NCBI GenBank assembly: GCA_014360005.1
Contig: JACIYI010000007.1
Coordinates: forward strand, 62,001 to 126,000
Source of the DNA: Candidatus Aminicenantota bacterium
GTDB lineage: Bacteria > Acidobacteriota > Aminicenantia > Aminicenantales > Saccharicenantaceae
Direction of reading: 5' to 3'
DNA length: 64,000 nucleotides
A model generated the notes under the pieces. The model did not search any database, had not been told where the DNA came from, and saw only the letters and a list, made by a program, of their open reading frames with translations. The stretch's first letter is position 1. The number at the start of each line of letters is the position of its first letter. A program made the translations under genes and the position numbers. Of this stretch, positions 25,877 to 34,346 are shown one piece after another.

Positions 25877-28270
25877 TTAATCCTCAAAATATCTTCTTCT
25901 GATTTTTTTCGGTTTTTCGTTGACCGGGTCGGCATCCATAAGCCACATCCCCCGGCCGTGAGTGGCAATGACGATCACATTGTCTCTGGGGTGAATAATA
26001 AGGTCATGAACGTAGACAGAGGGCAGGTTGTTTCCCAGCACCTGCCAGGTCTGGCCACGGTCGCGGGAGACATAAACCCCCAGGTCGGTCCCGACATAAA
26101 GAATTTTTTGGTCCACGGGGTCTTCTCTGATAACGTTAACCGGTCCGAGCGGCAGCCCTTTAGAAATATCCACCCAGCTCCGCCCGAAATCCCGGGACAT
26201 CCAGACATAGGGAGCAAAATCATCATCATACCGGCCGTGCTGAGTCAGGTAAACGGTGCCCATTTCGAACTGGCTGGCCACGATTCTGGATACCCACTTC
26301 TGGTAGGGCAATCCGGTCGTTATTTCCCGCCAGCTTCGGCCACCATCCCGGGTTACCGAAACCCGACCGCAGTCGGTGCCAACATAGATAAGCCCGTATT
26401 TGAGGGGCGACTCGGAGATGGCGGTGATAGTGTGATAAGGAATATCGCCGCTTTCGGCTGGGGTAAAATAGGTCAGGTCCGGGCTTATTCTTTCCCAGGT
26501 ATCACCCCTGTCCAGGGAGCGAAAAAGATACTGCATCCCGTGATAGATTATGCTGGGGTTGTGCGGGGAAAGGATAAAATGGGCCAGCCACTGGCCGCGT
26601 AGCCTGGGTTCGTCCGGATAGACCCGGGGCACTATCAGCTTGCTGCGCTCAGGTCCGCTCCGGCTGAGGTCGGTCCTGGTTAGCTGGCCATAAAAGCCGC
26701 AGGAATAAACCAGGTCAGGATTGGTCGGGTCTATGGCGTGATGAGAGCCCTCTCCGCCAGGAGCCCTCTCAAACTCCACCGGCCGGATATTATTCCGACC
26801 CCGGCTGAGGTCAACTGCTGCCCGGAAGCTGCCATGATCCTGCATCGAGCCGTAGACGTGAAAAGGGGTATCCAGGTCATAATTCAGGTTGAAAAACTGG
26901 CAAACTGGCAGAGTCAGCCTGGAATTTTTCCAGTTCTGGCCGCCATCGTAGGAAATCTCAATTCCGCCGTCGTTGACGTTGACCAAATAGTTAGAATTGT
27001 CCGGGTCAATCCACAGACCATGGTGGTCAACGTGATACAAATTGGGAAGTCGAGTAAAGGTCTTACCCCCATCTCGGGAAACGCTCATAGGGACCCCCAT
27101 GATGTAAACCCGGTCGGGGTCGCTGGGGTCAACTCTGATCTGGCCAAAAACCCAGCCGTAAGTCCCGGAGTGATTTTCCAGGTATCTTTTCATTTCCTCG
27201 CTCTGCGGGGCAGTGAGTTTCCAGGTTTCCCCACTATCATCGGAGCGATAAACAGTGGCCCCTTTCATTATCCCGCTACTGGGCAATCCGTAGGCATCGT
27301 TCTTCTCTTCTTCGCTCGGCTGTCTGGCGATTTCATAATTGTCCACCAGGGCATACAGGATTTTCGGATTCTTCTGGCAGAGGTCAAGGCCAATCCGTCC
27401 CCGGAACCTGGCCTCGGGCAATCCCCGGTTGATCTGCTTCCAGTTCCGGCCGCCGTCGCTGGATTTCCAGATACCGCTTCCCGTATAGTGAGGCTCATTT
27501 CTGGGGTCATTCCATTTTTTTCTTATTCTCTGCCAGGTAACGGCATAAACCGTTTCCGGGTTGGTCGGGTCCAAGGCCAGGTCAATAGCCCCGGTCTGCT
27601 CGTTGACATACAGGACCCTGGTCCAGGTGGCCCCACCGTCAGTGGTCTTATAAACTCCCCTCTCCTTGTTAAAGGTCCATTCATGGCCGGAAGCGGCCAC
27701 GTAAACCACCTCCGGGTTTTCCGGGTGGATAACTATCCTGGCAATGGTGTTGGTATCGGTTAAACCCAGGTGCTTCCAGGTCTTCCCGCCATCCACCGAT
27801 TTATAAACTCCGCAACCGGGGTGGGAGCTGCGAAAAATATTGGCTTCTCCCGTGCCCACCCAGATGATCTTCGGGTCCGAAGGAGCCAGGGCAATATCCC
27901 CGATGGAGGTGGAAAGCTCGCGCTCAAAAATTGGCTCCCAGGTGGTGCCTTCGTTCTCCGTCTTCCAGACACCTCCGGAAGCAGTTCCTACATAGATGGT
28001 ATAACTTTTACCACGGGGGGTGACGACAGCCAGGTCGGTGCAGCGGCCGCTGACATTGACCGGACCGAGAAACTGCCAGGACAGGCTGGCCAGAGGCGAA
28101 CTGGCCTGAAGCTGCCGGTGCTGCTCAAATCCCTTCAGCCGTATTTCGGCCGGGGTATTCTGGATCCGGAGTGGTTTTTTTTGACCCTGGGTGTAGCCAC
28201 TGAAGACCAGCAGCCCGAGCCCCAGAACCAGGCTGAAACTCAGAAAGATAAGGCGGGTTTTATTTTTCAT
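25877..28270 (-). CDS. exported Asp-box (BNR/VPS10-like) double-propeller protein
   Basis: A 797-residue exported protein with a Sec signal (hydrophobic about 7-27). It has about eleven Asp-box motifs such as KSVDGGKTW, KTTDGGATW and VSRDRGQTW, each closing a propeller blade. It is the short paralogue of the 1171-residue protein at 18956 and shares the opening GPVNVSGR/GPWPFSGR and the C-terminal ATHGRGMW/ATYGRGIY ends. It lacks the helical insertion and the C-terminal extension. The GGAG ribosome binding site is 6 bases before ATG. Such proteins are common in Bacteroidota and Acidobacteriota and usually lack a proven activity. I see no complete sialidase active site. Confidence 0.88.
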   Translation of the reverse strand: MKNKTRLIFLSFSLVLGLGLLVFSGYTQGQKKPLRIQNTPAEIRLKGFEQHRQLQASSPLASLSWQFLGPVNVSGRCTDLAVVTPRGKSYTIYVGTASGGVWKTENEGTTWEPIFERELSTSIGDIALAPSDPKIIWVGTGEANIFRSSHPGCGVYKSVDGGKTWKHLGLTDTNTIARIVIHPENPEVVYVAASGHEWTFNKERGVYKTTDGGATWTRVLYVNEQTGAIDLALDPTNPETVYAVTWQRIRKKWNDPRNEPHYTGSGIWKSSDGGRNWKQINRGLPEARFRGRIGLDLCQKNPKILYALVDNYEIARQPSEEEKNDAYGLPSSGIMKGATVYRSDDSGETWKLTAPQSEEMKRYLENHSGTYGWVFGQIRVDPSDPDRVYIMGVPMSVSRDGGKTFTRLPNLYHVDHHGLWIDPDNSNYLVNVNDGGIEISYDGGQNWKNSRLTLPVCQFFNLNYDLDTPFHVYGSMQDHGSFRAAVDLSRGRNNIRPVEFERAPGGEGSHHAIDPTNPDLVYSCGFYGQLTRTDLSRSGPERSKLIVPRVYPDEPRLRGQWLAHFILSPHNPSIIYHGMQYLFRSLDRGDTWERISPDLTYFTPAESGDIPYHTITAISESPLKYGLIYVGTDCGRVSVTRDGGRSWREITTGLPYQKWVSRIVASQFEMGTVYLTQHGRYDDDFAPYVWMSRDFGRSWVDISKGLPLGPVNVIREDPVDQKILYVGTDLGVYVSRDRGQTWQVLGNNLPSVYVHDLIIHPRDNVIVIATHGRGMWLMDADPVNEKPKKIRRRYFED

Positions 28271-28349
28271 CTTGAACTCCAGATAAATTTACAGACAGGC
28301 TTCATTTACCAGATTGGGCGTTCTGATTCAAGAAAAATGTTGGACCCGG

Positions 28350-28610
28350 CTATTTTTCCCGTTCTTCTCTCTCCACCACAATGGTCAGGTTGGAAGCCAG
28401 AGCGGCCACGGCTCCGATAGCCGCCCAGACCGGGGCAATCAGGGTGCCGACAATACCTACGGTCAGAGGAATTTCCATAAAGCTCTTGCCATCTTCAGTC
28501 TTGAAGATGATCCGCCGGGCGTTACCTTCCCGGATTATTTCCTTAATCTTCTCCAGAATTTCTGAGCCACTGACCTTGAATTCTTCAAACCTTTTTTTCT
28601 TGTCTTCCAT
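28350..28610 (-). CDS. DUF4342 small membrane-associated protein
   Basis: An 86-residue protein matching DUF4342. A charged helical N-terminus (EEFKVSGSEILEKIKE) is followed by GNARRIIFK, then IPLTVGIVG and a hydrophobic segment rich in alanine (about 50-75), and a charged tail. The start has AAGGAG 6 bases upstream and lies 13 bases after the preceding NTF2-like gene, so these two form a pair. DUF4342 has no assigned function. The single hydrophobic segment suggests peripheral or integral membrane attachment. Confidence 0.85.
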   Translation of the reverse strand: MEDKKKRFEEFKVSGSEILEKIKEIIREGNARRIIFKTEDGKSFMEIPLTVGIVGTLIAPVWAAIGAVAALASNLTIVVEREEREK

Positions 28611-28623
28611 TGCTTACTCCTTT

Positions 28624-29181
28624 TTAAGATTTATCCTGAAATATTTTTCTCAGAATGACTTTCGACCCGGGCAGCAGCGATCTGGAATCAACCTCGTGCC
28701 AGGCGCCATAGACAATTTTCCAGTTACCGCCCTCTTTTTCCAGCCTGAAGTCAAAGCGGTAATAAACACCTACCAGGCCGACGACTTTTCTCAGGGCTTC
28801 CAGCGGACCGGATGACAGTAAAACGTCAGCCCCGGCTTGAGCCTGGTCCTCATTAATATCTACGTAAATATCCAGCAAATGGATCGCTATCCCCTGGTAA
28901 TTCTTGAAATAATAATCGAGCAACTGGCCGGTTTGGGTCACATCCCGTCCCTCAAAATCCTGGTAGCCGGGCCCGAGATGGGCCAGAATCCTGTCCCGGT
29001 CTTTTTTCTCAGCCAGACTGACCACCCTGGCCAGAAGGTCTTTGATAAGTTCGCCTTCCTCAACCGATCGGCAGGAATCAAACGTGGCCAGAAGACTAAA
29101 GCCAAAAATGGCTACCAGCAACAGACTGAATGGCTGCCCGGTTTTTCCCAACCAAGATTTTTTCCTTCGGATTTTAATCAT
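28624..29181 (-). CDS. NTF2-like/SnoaL-type exported hypothetical protein
   Basis: A 185-residue protein with an N-terminal hydrophobic segment (about 17-34) ending near FDSC, so it is exported and possibly lipidated. The rest resembles a cone-shaped NTF2-like fold. A first helix with LLARVVSLAEKKD is followed by beta-strands containing YRFDFRLEKEGGNWKIVYGAWHE, the usual C-terminal sheet of this fold. No catalytic residues can be assigned. It lies 13 bases upstream of the DUF4342 gene and is probably co-translated with it. No ribosome binding site is evident. Confidence 0.65.
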   Translation of the reverse strand: MIKIRRKKSWLGKTGQPFSLLLVAIFGFSLLATFDSCRSVEEGELIKDLLARVVSLAEKKDRDRILAHLGPGYQDFEGRDVTQTGQLLDYYFKNYQGIAIHLLDIYVDINEDQAQAGADVLLSSGPLEALRKVVGLVGVYYRFDFRLEKEGGNWKIVYGAWHEVDSRSLLPGSKVILRKIFQDKS

Positions 29182-29272
29182 ATATTCTTGACCAGAACAG
29201 ATTTCTTTGTCCCAAATCCAGTCTTAAAGGCTGCGGACAGCTGCTAACAGGCTGGCTTGTGGCGGAGAACTC

Positions 29273-31117
29273 TCAACCCGCCGACACTCCCCCTCCACCA
29301 CCACCACCGCCTCCTCCGCCGCTGAAGCCGCCACCACCGCCAGAAGAATAGTGAGCGGCCTGGCTGCTGGCCTGGCTCAAGGAAGCGGCCGCTCTTTCTA
29401 TGGAAGAAATGGTAGCAGTAACAGCCTCCACCCTGTGGCTCAGGCCTGAGAGAGTATAGCTGCCGCCGATCCAGGCGGCCGCTGCAGCCCGCTCATCACC
29501 CAGTATTCTGGGCAGAACTTTCACCAGCTTCCGGGCCTGGCCGAAAAGAATGGCATACACCAGGTACTTGTCCCAGAGTTTATAAGCCTCAGCTGGAATC
29601 TCCTGAAACTCAGAAAAATCATCCAGGAACCGGTCCAAGGCCTTCCACAGTTCGTTCTCTCTGGCCCAGTCTTTTCGCCGTCGCTTAAGTTTCGGAGACA
29701 GGATTAACGTCAGTATGAAAAGAACCGGCGAGAAGGTCAGGCTGGCAATGATGAGACTGACAATTAGAAAGATCTGGCTCAGCCGTCGGCTTTCAGGCTC
29801 GATGAAGCCCAGGTCCCGGCCTTCCTGATAAATTTTTTTCTGCCAGTTGCGGAACCATAGCTGGTAGTTTGCCGGATGTTTTTTAAGGTAATGAAGGAGC
29901 TGGTCAAGACTTACCCGACTGCCCGGTTCGGCGGTCATTCCGGCCTGGTTGAAGACAAAATCCAGCACCTCTTTTTCCCAGTCGCGGAGCCGCCCCTCCA
30001 GCCGGTAATCCTTCTTAAGTTTAAAAACCGTCAGAGTTTTAAGCTTTGAGCCAAATAGAGTTTTCTTTTCTTCCTGCTCATCTTCAATGACCAGATAACC
30101 CCTGGTGGCCAGGTCAAAAATGGTTGCGGTGAAGGCTACCGGCAGAGGCCGTTCTCCTTCCCTTCGCAGAACCTGGACCAGGGCCGGGGGCAGGTCAGAA
30201 GGAATCTCCCGGAAATATTCAGGGATATCGGGAAAACGATAATCCTGGCCAATTCTCTTCCAGAAATATAAATAAATTACCAGCCACAGGAGCGGGCCAA
30301 TTATCTGCCAGATAACCCAGGCCAGTCCCGCTTTCCTTAATAACTCAATTCTTCTGGCTTCACTCTCCCGGGCCCGCCTGACCCTGTCTATGGTCTCCTG
30401 CACGAACCGGGCTTCTTCTTCTTTTATTTTATCCCTGTTGAGACCCTCGGCCGGAACTCCGGCCACCATTCCGGCCGGCCAGGCCAGTCGAATTTCCAGA
30501 TACTGATGGGCAGCAATATCGGTGGCCACGAAGCGTACCGTCCGCCCGTCGATTATCTCGGAGCGGCCGGAAAGAGGTCCGTGACCGTAAACCAGCAGCT
30601 GTTCGCGGTCGGCCACGGGTTGCGGCAGGTGAACTATGACCTCAGCCCGGGCTGTCGGGCGGTCAACTTCAGTACCTATTATCTGCCAGTATAGTTCGGA
30701 AATTTCCGGATAACTTAGAATCCCGTTTAAGACCCGGTAAGAGATACGGAAGGTTTTCCTTTCGTTCCTGGCTGAAAAATTCCATCTGGCCCGAAACTGA
30801 CCCTGCTCGACTGAAGTTACCAGTGGCAGCTCCTGGCCGCTTTCATCCCTGACCTGGAACTCAACCAGTCTGACTTCCTGCTCCAGGTGCTTCCTGGCCC
30901 GGAGCGGCAGCCACAGTGAAGCCCAGGAAAACTGACCTTGAAATTCAAAAGTCAGGTGCTCATCAACCAGGAAAGAGCCATCAGGTTGAATAAAAATATC
31001 GGCTCTCAGTTCGGGAAAGTAAAAATTTTTATCGTCAGCCTGGAGGTCAGAGACTGCGGGAGTGAATATAACCCAGATTATGGAAGTTATAATCAAAAAA
31101 CGGGCGGTGGGCTTCAT
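29273..31117 (-). CDS. DUF2207 membrane protein with a polyglycine tail
   Basis: A 614-residue protein with a signal peptide (hydrophobic about 7-20). An extracytoplasmic beta-rich DUF2207 domain (about 28-215) comes next, then a charged linker helix, a transmembrane helix (about 264-286), a cytoplasmic mixed domain, and a second transmembrane helix pair (about 448-474). The C-terminal tail is nearly all glycine with serines. Gly-rich tails are typical of this family. I placed the start at the ATG at 31117, with GGAG 10 bases upstream; the longer reading to 31177 has no signal sequence at its front. DUF2207 proteins have no settled function; envelope stress or maintenance is usual speculation. 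Confidence 0.85.
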   Translation of the reverse strand: MKPTARFLIITSIIWVIFTPAVSDLQADDKNFYFPELRADIFIQPDGSFLVDEHLTFEFQGQFSWASLWLPLRARKHLEQEVRLVEFQVRDESGQELPLVTSVEQGQFRARWNFSARNERKTFRISYRVLNGILSYPEISELYWQIIGTEVDRPTARAEVIVHLPQPVADREQLLVYGHGPLSGRSEIIDGRTVRFVATDIAAHQYLEIRLAWPAGMVAGVPAEGLNRDKIKEEEARFVQETIDRVRRARESEARRIELLRKAGLAWVIWQIIGPLLWLVIYLYFWKRIGQDYRFPDIPEYFREIPSDLPPALVQVLRREGERPLPVAFTATIFDLATRGYLVIEDEQEEKKTLFGSKLKTLTVFKLKKDYRLEGRLRDWEKEVLDFVFNQAGMTAEPGSRVSLDQLLHYLKKHPANYQLWFRNWQKKIYQEGRDLGFIEPESRRLSQIFLIVSLIIASLTFSPVLFILTLILSPKLKRRRKDWARENELWKALDRFLDDFSEFQEIPAEAYKLWDKYLVYAILFGQARKLVKVLPRILGDERAAAAAWIGGSYTLSGLSHRVEAVTATISSIERAAASLSQASSQAAHYSSGGGGGFSGGGGGGGGGGGVSAG

Positions 31118-31204
31118 TTCCTTTTCTCTCCAGGTGAACCAGGATGGGCTGCGGCTACCCTGCCAGCCAGCGGCCACCAGACCCCGGCTTGAATTTTTCT
31201 GGAC

Positions 31205-31561
31205 TCAGCGTGAGAGAACCTTGCGGTAAACGTGCTCCAGCAGATGCACCCGGCTCTGGGGGTCAAGTTCTGCGAATTCCAGCCCCATCTCAAAAACCTC
31301 ATCCTCGAACAGACTCTTGACCCAGCGCACCTCAGCTATGCCAGTAATCAGCTTTTTGGACTCGGTCAGGGCAATTTCCAGCCTTACCCTGGTTTTGACC
31401 GGCAGGGGCGAGTCAGTCATCAGGCGCAAGCCGCCCACTGAGATATCGCGGGAAAAGGAATAGAAGGATTCCTCCTGCTGTTCGTTTTCCGGGATGACAC
31501 GAATTATGACCTTGTTCTCTTCGTCGAGTCGCTTTTCCCTTCTTTTTTCCATTGCCGTCAA
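31205..31561 (-). CDS. PilZ-domain protein (putative c-di-GMP receptor)
   Basis: A single PilZ domain of about 110 residues. The c-di-GMP binding signature is visible: RREKR near the N-terminus (the RxxxR element) and DISVGG (the D/N-x-S-x-x-G element). A WVK and GLEFAEL pattern at the end completes the barrel. Three starts are possible: GTG 31600, TTG 31561 and ATG 31552. TTG 31561 is placed 9 bases after AAAGGAGG and is favoured; the ATG would be 18 bases away. It stands at the head of the minus-strand run, divergent from the MFS gene, so c-di-GMP signalling exists in this organism. No cyclase is in the window. Confidence 0.82.
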   Translation of the reverse strand: MTAMEKRREKRLDEENKVIIRVIPENEQQEESFYSFSRDISVGGLRLMTDSPLPVKTRVRLEIALTESKKLITGIAEVRWVKSLFEDEVFEMGLEFAELDPQSRVHLLEHVYRKVLSR

Positions 31562-31661
31562 AATTGCCTGCCTCCTTTGCCTTTTTGATTTTATTAACAC
31601 AGGCCAGGGAAAATATCAAGAAATTTTTTTTGGCACCCTGGCCTTCTTTCCAGATAAAAAT

Positions 31662-31690
31662 TTGACAAATAAAGCAGAAAAAAATATCCT
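31662..31690 (+). promoter_or_regulatory. sigma70-type promoter for the sugar module
   Basis: TTGACA at 31662-31667, a 17-base spacer and TATCCT at 31685-31690. Transcription should start near 31697, giving a leader of about 40 bases to the ATG at 31738, which has AAAGGAG 7 bases upstream. Confidence 0.55.
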
Positions 31691-31737
31691 GCTTTTTAAG
31701 TTGGAGATGATGCAAATTGACCGAAAGGAGTAACCCG

Positions 31738-32958
31738 ATGAACGTCAAGTTCCGTTTAAGCGTCATGATGTTTCTTCAGTATGCCATCTGGGGCTCCTGG
31801 GCCCCGGTTCTTTCGGCCTACCTCCAGAACAACCTGGGCTTCAGCGGCAGTCAGCTGGGAATTATATTCAGCTTGCTTCCCCTGGCCACCATCATTTCTC
31901 CTTTCCTGGGCGGCCAGCTGGCCGACCGCTATTTCCCCAGCGAAAAGGTCATTGCCGTGCTGCAGCTGGTCGGTGGTGTCCTCCTGATTCTTATCGCCAA
32001 CCTCACCGATTTCCAGCCGATGTTGTGGTTGATGCTGGTTTATTGCCTGGTCTATGCTCCTACCCTGGCCCTGACCAACTCCATTGCTTTCGTTAATCTC
32101 CAGAACTCAGAGAAAGAATTCGGAGCTATCAGGGTCTGGGGAACCATCGGCTGGATAGCCGCGGGCTGGGCTCTGGCTGGCTGGCGCTGGCTGGTTAAAT
32201 CACCGGAAGGCATTGCTCTCAAAGGAGACACCCTGATCCTGGCTGGAATTTTCTCAATCCTTATGGGCCTTTACTCTTTCAGTCTGCCCCATACTCCCCC
32301 GAAAAAAGATGCGGCTAAACCCTGGGCTTTCCTGGAAGCCTTGAAAATGCTCAAAGATAAGAATTTCCTGATTTTTGCCATCATCTCCTTCGTGGTGGCC
32401 ACCGAATTACAATTCTACTATGTTCTGACCTCTCCCTTTCTGACCCAGAAAGTGGGGGTGACCCAGCAATCGGTTTCCTTCGTCATGACCATAGCTCAGG
32501 TGGCCGAAATTTTTGTCATGGCCTTCATGCTGAGCTGGGCCCTGCGCCGCTTCGGCATGCGACTGACCCTGACCCTGGGCATCCTGGCCTGGCCCATTCG
32601 CTACATTATTTTTGTCATCGGACAACCTTCCTGGCTGGTAATCGCCTCCCTGGCCCTGCATGGCTTTTGCTATGTCTTTTTCTTCACCGCCGCCTACATC
32701 TATGTGGACAATATCGCTCCCAAAGACATCCGCCACTCGGCTCAGAGTCTGATTGCCACCATCATCCTTGGCTTCGGCAATTTTGTCGGCAGCCTGTTTT
32801 GTGGCTGGATCCAGGATATTTTTACCAGAGACGGTGTGGTTAACTGGCGGGGCACCTTCCTGGTGCCGACCGTTCTGACCCTGCTCTGCCTGGTAATCTT
32901 CCTGGCCTTTTTCCGGGAAAAGAGGGCTGGAAGTTCAGCCGGGGCCGCGGCAGCCTGA
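31738..32958 (+). CDS. MFS nucleoside:H+ symporter-family transporter
   Basis: A 406-residue membrane protein with about twelve hydrophobic helices. The N-terminus (FLQYAIWGSWAPVLSAYL) and the GAIRVWGTIGWIAAG segment match the nucleoside/H+ symporter branch of the MFS (NupG/XapB; Pfam Nuc_H_symport). The ATG at 31738 has AAAGGAG 7 bases upstream. Many members of this branch in sugar loci carry sugars rather than nucleosides. The next genes are a Gfo/Idh/MocA oxidoreductase and an epimerase-DUF1080 fusion, so a glycoside or oxidised-sugar substrate is a reasonable inference. Confidence 0.85.
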   Translation: MNVKFRLSVMMFLQYAIWGSWAPVLSAYLQNNLGFSGSQLGIIFSLLPLATIISPFLGGQLADRYFPSEKVIAVLQLVGGVLLILIANLTDFQPMLWLMLVYCLVYAPTLALTNSIAFVNLQNSEKEFGAIRVWGTIGWIAAGWALAGWRWLVKSPEGIALKGDTLILAGIFSILMGLYSFSLPHTPPKKDAAKPWAFLEALKMLKDKNFLIFAIISFVVATELQFYYVLTSPFLTQKVGVTQQSVSFVMTIAQVAEIFVMAFMLSWALRRFGMRLTLTLGILAWPIRYIIFVIGQPSWLVIASLALHGFCYVFFFTAAYIYVDNIAPKDIRHSAQSLIATIILGFGNFVGSLFCGWIQDIFTRDGVVNWRGTFLVPTVLTLLCLVIFLAFFREKRAGSSAGAAAA

Positions 32959-33043
32959 TATTAGAATGACTGGCGCCGGTATTGACATAAACTGGCCTTT
33001 TTAAGGGTAAAGGATATTTGGAGGAATTGAAAGGAGTTTGATT

Positions 33044-34303
33044 ATGAAAAGCAAAAAGAAAACTCTGGGAATAGGCTTTGTCGGCGGTGGTTTTATAACC
33101 CGCTTTCACATCCGCTCCTGGGTTGGGGTCCGAAACGCTGATATACTCGGCCTCTATGACCCCGACCAGAAAAGGGCCGGCGAGGCGGCCACCCTCGCCC
33201 GGCAGCTGAAGGTAGGAGAGACCAGGCTCTTTAAATCGATAACCGAGATGGTAGCTGACCCGGAAATAGACGCCGTCTGGATCTGCTCCCCCAACTACAC
33301 CCGCCTTGCAGTCATGGAAGAAATTACTGAGGCCGTCCTCAAGGGCAAGGGCCAGCTGGTTGGCCTTGCCTGCGAAAAACCCCTCGGTCGCAACGTCCGG
33401 GAAGCCAGGCGCATGCTGAAGCTGGTCAAGAAGTCTGGCTTGCTGGATGGTTACCTGGAAAACCAGGTGTTCGCTCCGGCCGTGGTCCGGGGCAAAGAAA
33501 TTATCTGGGCCCGGGGCGCCAAGCTCTGCGGGCGGCCCTATTTGGCCCGGGCGGCCGAGGAGCACAGCGGACCTCACATGCCCTGGTTCTGGGAAGGAGA
33601 ACTCCAGGGGGGCGGGGTCCTCAACGACATGATGTGCCATTCGGTGGAAGAAGCCAGGTTCATGCTGACTCCGCCCGGAGCCAGCCGGGAAGAACTGACG
33701 CCGGTCAAAATCACTGCCTATGGCAACTGCCTCAAGTGGCAATTGCCCGAATATGTTAACCACCTCAAACGTATCAGCGGGGGCAAGCTGGATTACGCCA
33801 AACGCCCGGCTGAAGATTTTGCCCGGGCGGTGGTGGAGTACAGGGATAAGCAAGGCCAGATTCTGGTGGTAGAGACCACCACCTCTTGGTGCTACGTGGG
33901 GGCCGGCCTGCGGCTGACGATGGAGCTCCTTGGGCCGGAATATTCGATGCAGGTCAATACTCTGGATTCCGGTCTGAAGGTCTTCTTCAGCCGGCAGGTT
34001 AAGGGCAAGGCCGGCGAAGACCTGGTTGAAAAACAGAATGCTGAGGTCGGGCTGATGCCGGTGGTAGCCAGCGAAGAACACGAATACGGTTATACCGCCG
34101 AAAACCGGCATATGGTGGAATCATTCCTGGCCGGCCGGAGGCCTCTGGAGAATTGGGACGATGGGGTTAACGTGACTGAGCTGCTGATGGCTGCCTATAT
34201 GAGTATTGAAAAAGATAAGGCTCTACCCTTCCCTCCTCCCGGTCTGGAAAACTTTATCCCGTCCGTGGCCAGGGGGCAGTGGAATCCCAGGAAGAAAAAA
34301 TAG
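33044..34303 (+). CDS. Gfo/Idh/MocA-family NAD(P)-dependent sugar oxidoreductase
   Basis: A 419-residue protein. The Rossmann motif GFVGGGFITRFH is at 11-22, the conserved catalytic CEKP (K112) at 110-113, and the D195/H199 pair in GGGVLNDMMCHS is the second half of the active site. This family oxidises or reduces sugar hydroxyls, often at C3. No signal, so cytoplasmic. The start is the ATG at 33044, 7 bases after AAAGGAG. The gene follows the MFS transporter by 85 bases and precedes the epimerase-DUF1080 fusion by 43. It is longer than many relatives, with extra C-terminal residues. I infer a role in C3 oxidation of a glycoside or reduction of the 3-keto product. Confidence 0.88.
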   Translation: MKSKKKTLGIGFVGGGFITRFHIRSWVGVRNADILGLYDPDQKRAGEAATLARQLKVGETRLFKSITEMVADPEIDAVWICSPNYTRLAVMEEITEAVLKGKGQLVGLACEKPLGRNVREARRMLKLVKKSGLLDGYLENQVFAPAVVRGKEIIWARGAKLCGRPYLARAAEEHSGPHMPWFWEGELQGGGVLNDMMCHSVEEARFMLTPPGASREELTPVKITAYGNCLKWQLPEYVNHLKRISGGKLDYAKRPAEDFARAVVEYRDKQGQILVVETTTSWCYVGAGLRLTMELLGPEYSMQVNTLDSGLKVFFSRQVKGKAGEDLVEKQNAEVGLMPVVASEEHEYGYTAENRHMVESFLAGRRPLENWDDGVNVTELLMAAYMSIEKDKALPFPPPGLENFIPSVARGQWNPRKKK

Positions 34304-34346
34304 CCCGGCTTATGACCAAATTAAAATAATCTCCGGGGAGGAGAAC

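Noticed and set aside
26738-27763. A 341-codon open frame on the plus strand
   Set aside because: It is opposite the 797-residue Asp-box gene and has no family resemblance. Long antisense frames are common in this composition, as at 44823-45740 and 20435-21205.
29273-29345. Glycine-rich 3' end as a nucleotide repeat or artefact
   Set aside because: The GGN tract encodes the polyglycine tail expected for DUF2207 proteins and uses varied codons.
32982-33010. TTGACA at 32982-32987 before the Gfo/Idh/MocA gene as promoter
   Set aside because: The -10 positions read GGGTAA or similar, so it is weak. The module promoter at 31662 is sufficient and the 85-base gap is compatible with read-through.
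32840-34111. A 423-codon open frame on the minus strand
   Set aside because: It lies opposite the Gfo/Idh/MocA gene, which has clear motifs and a ribosome binding site. The antisense protein is low in recognizable structure and reflects the codon bias of the sense gene.
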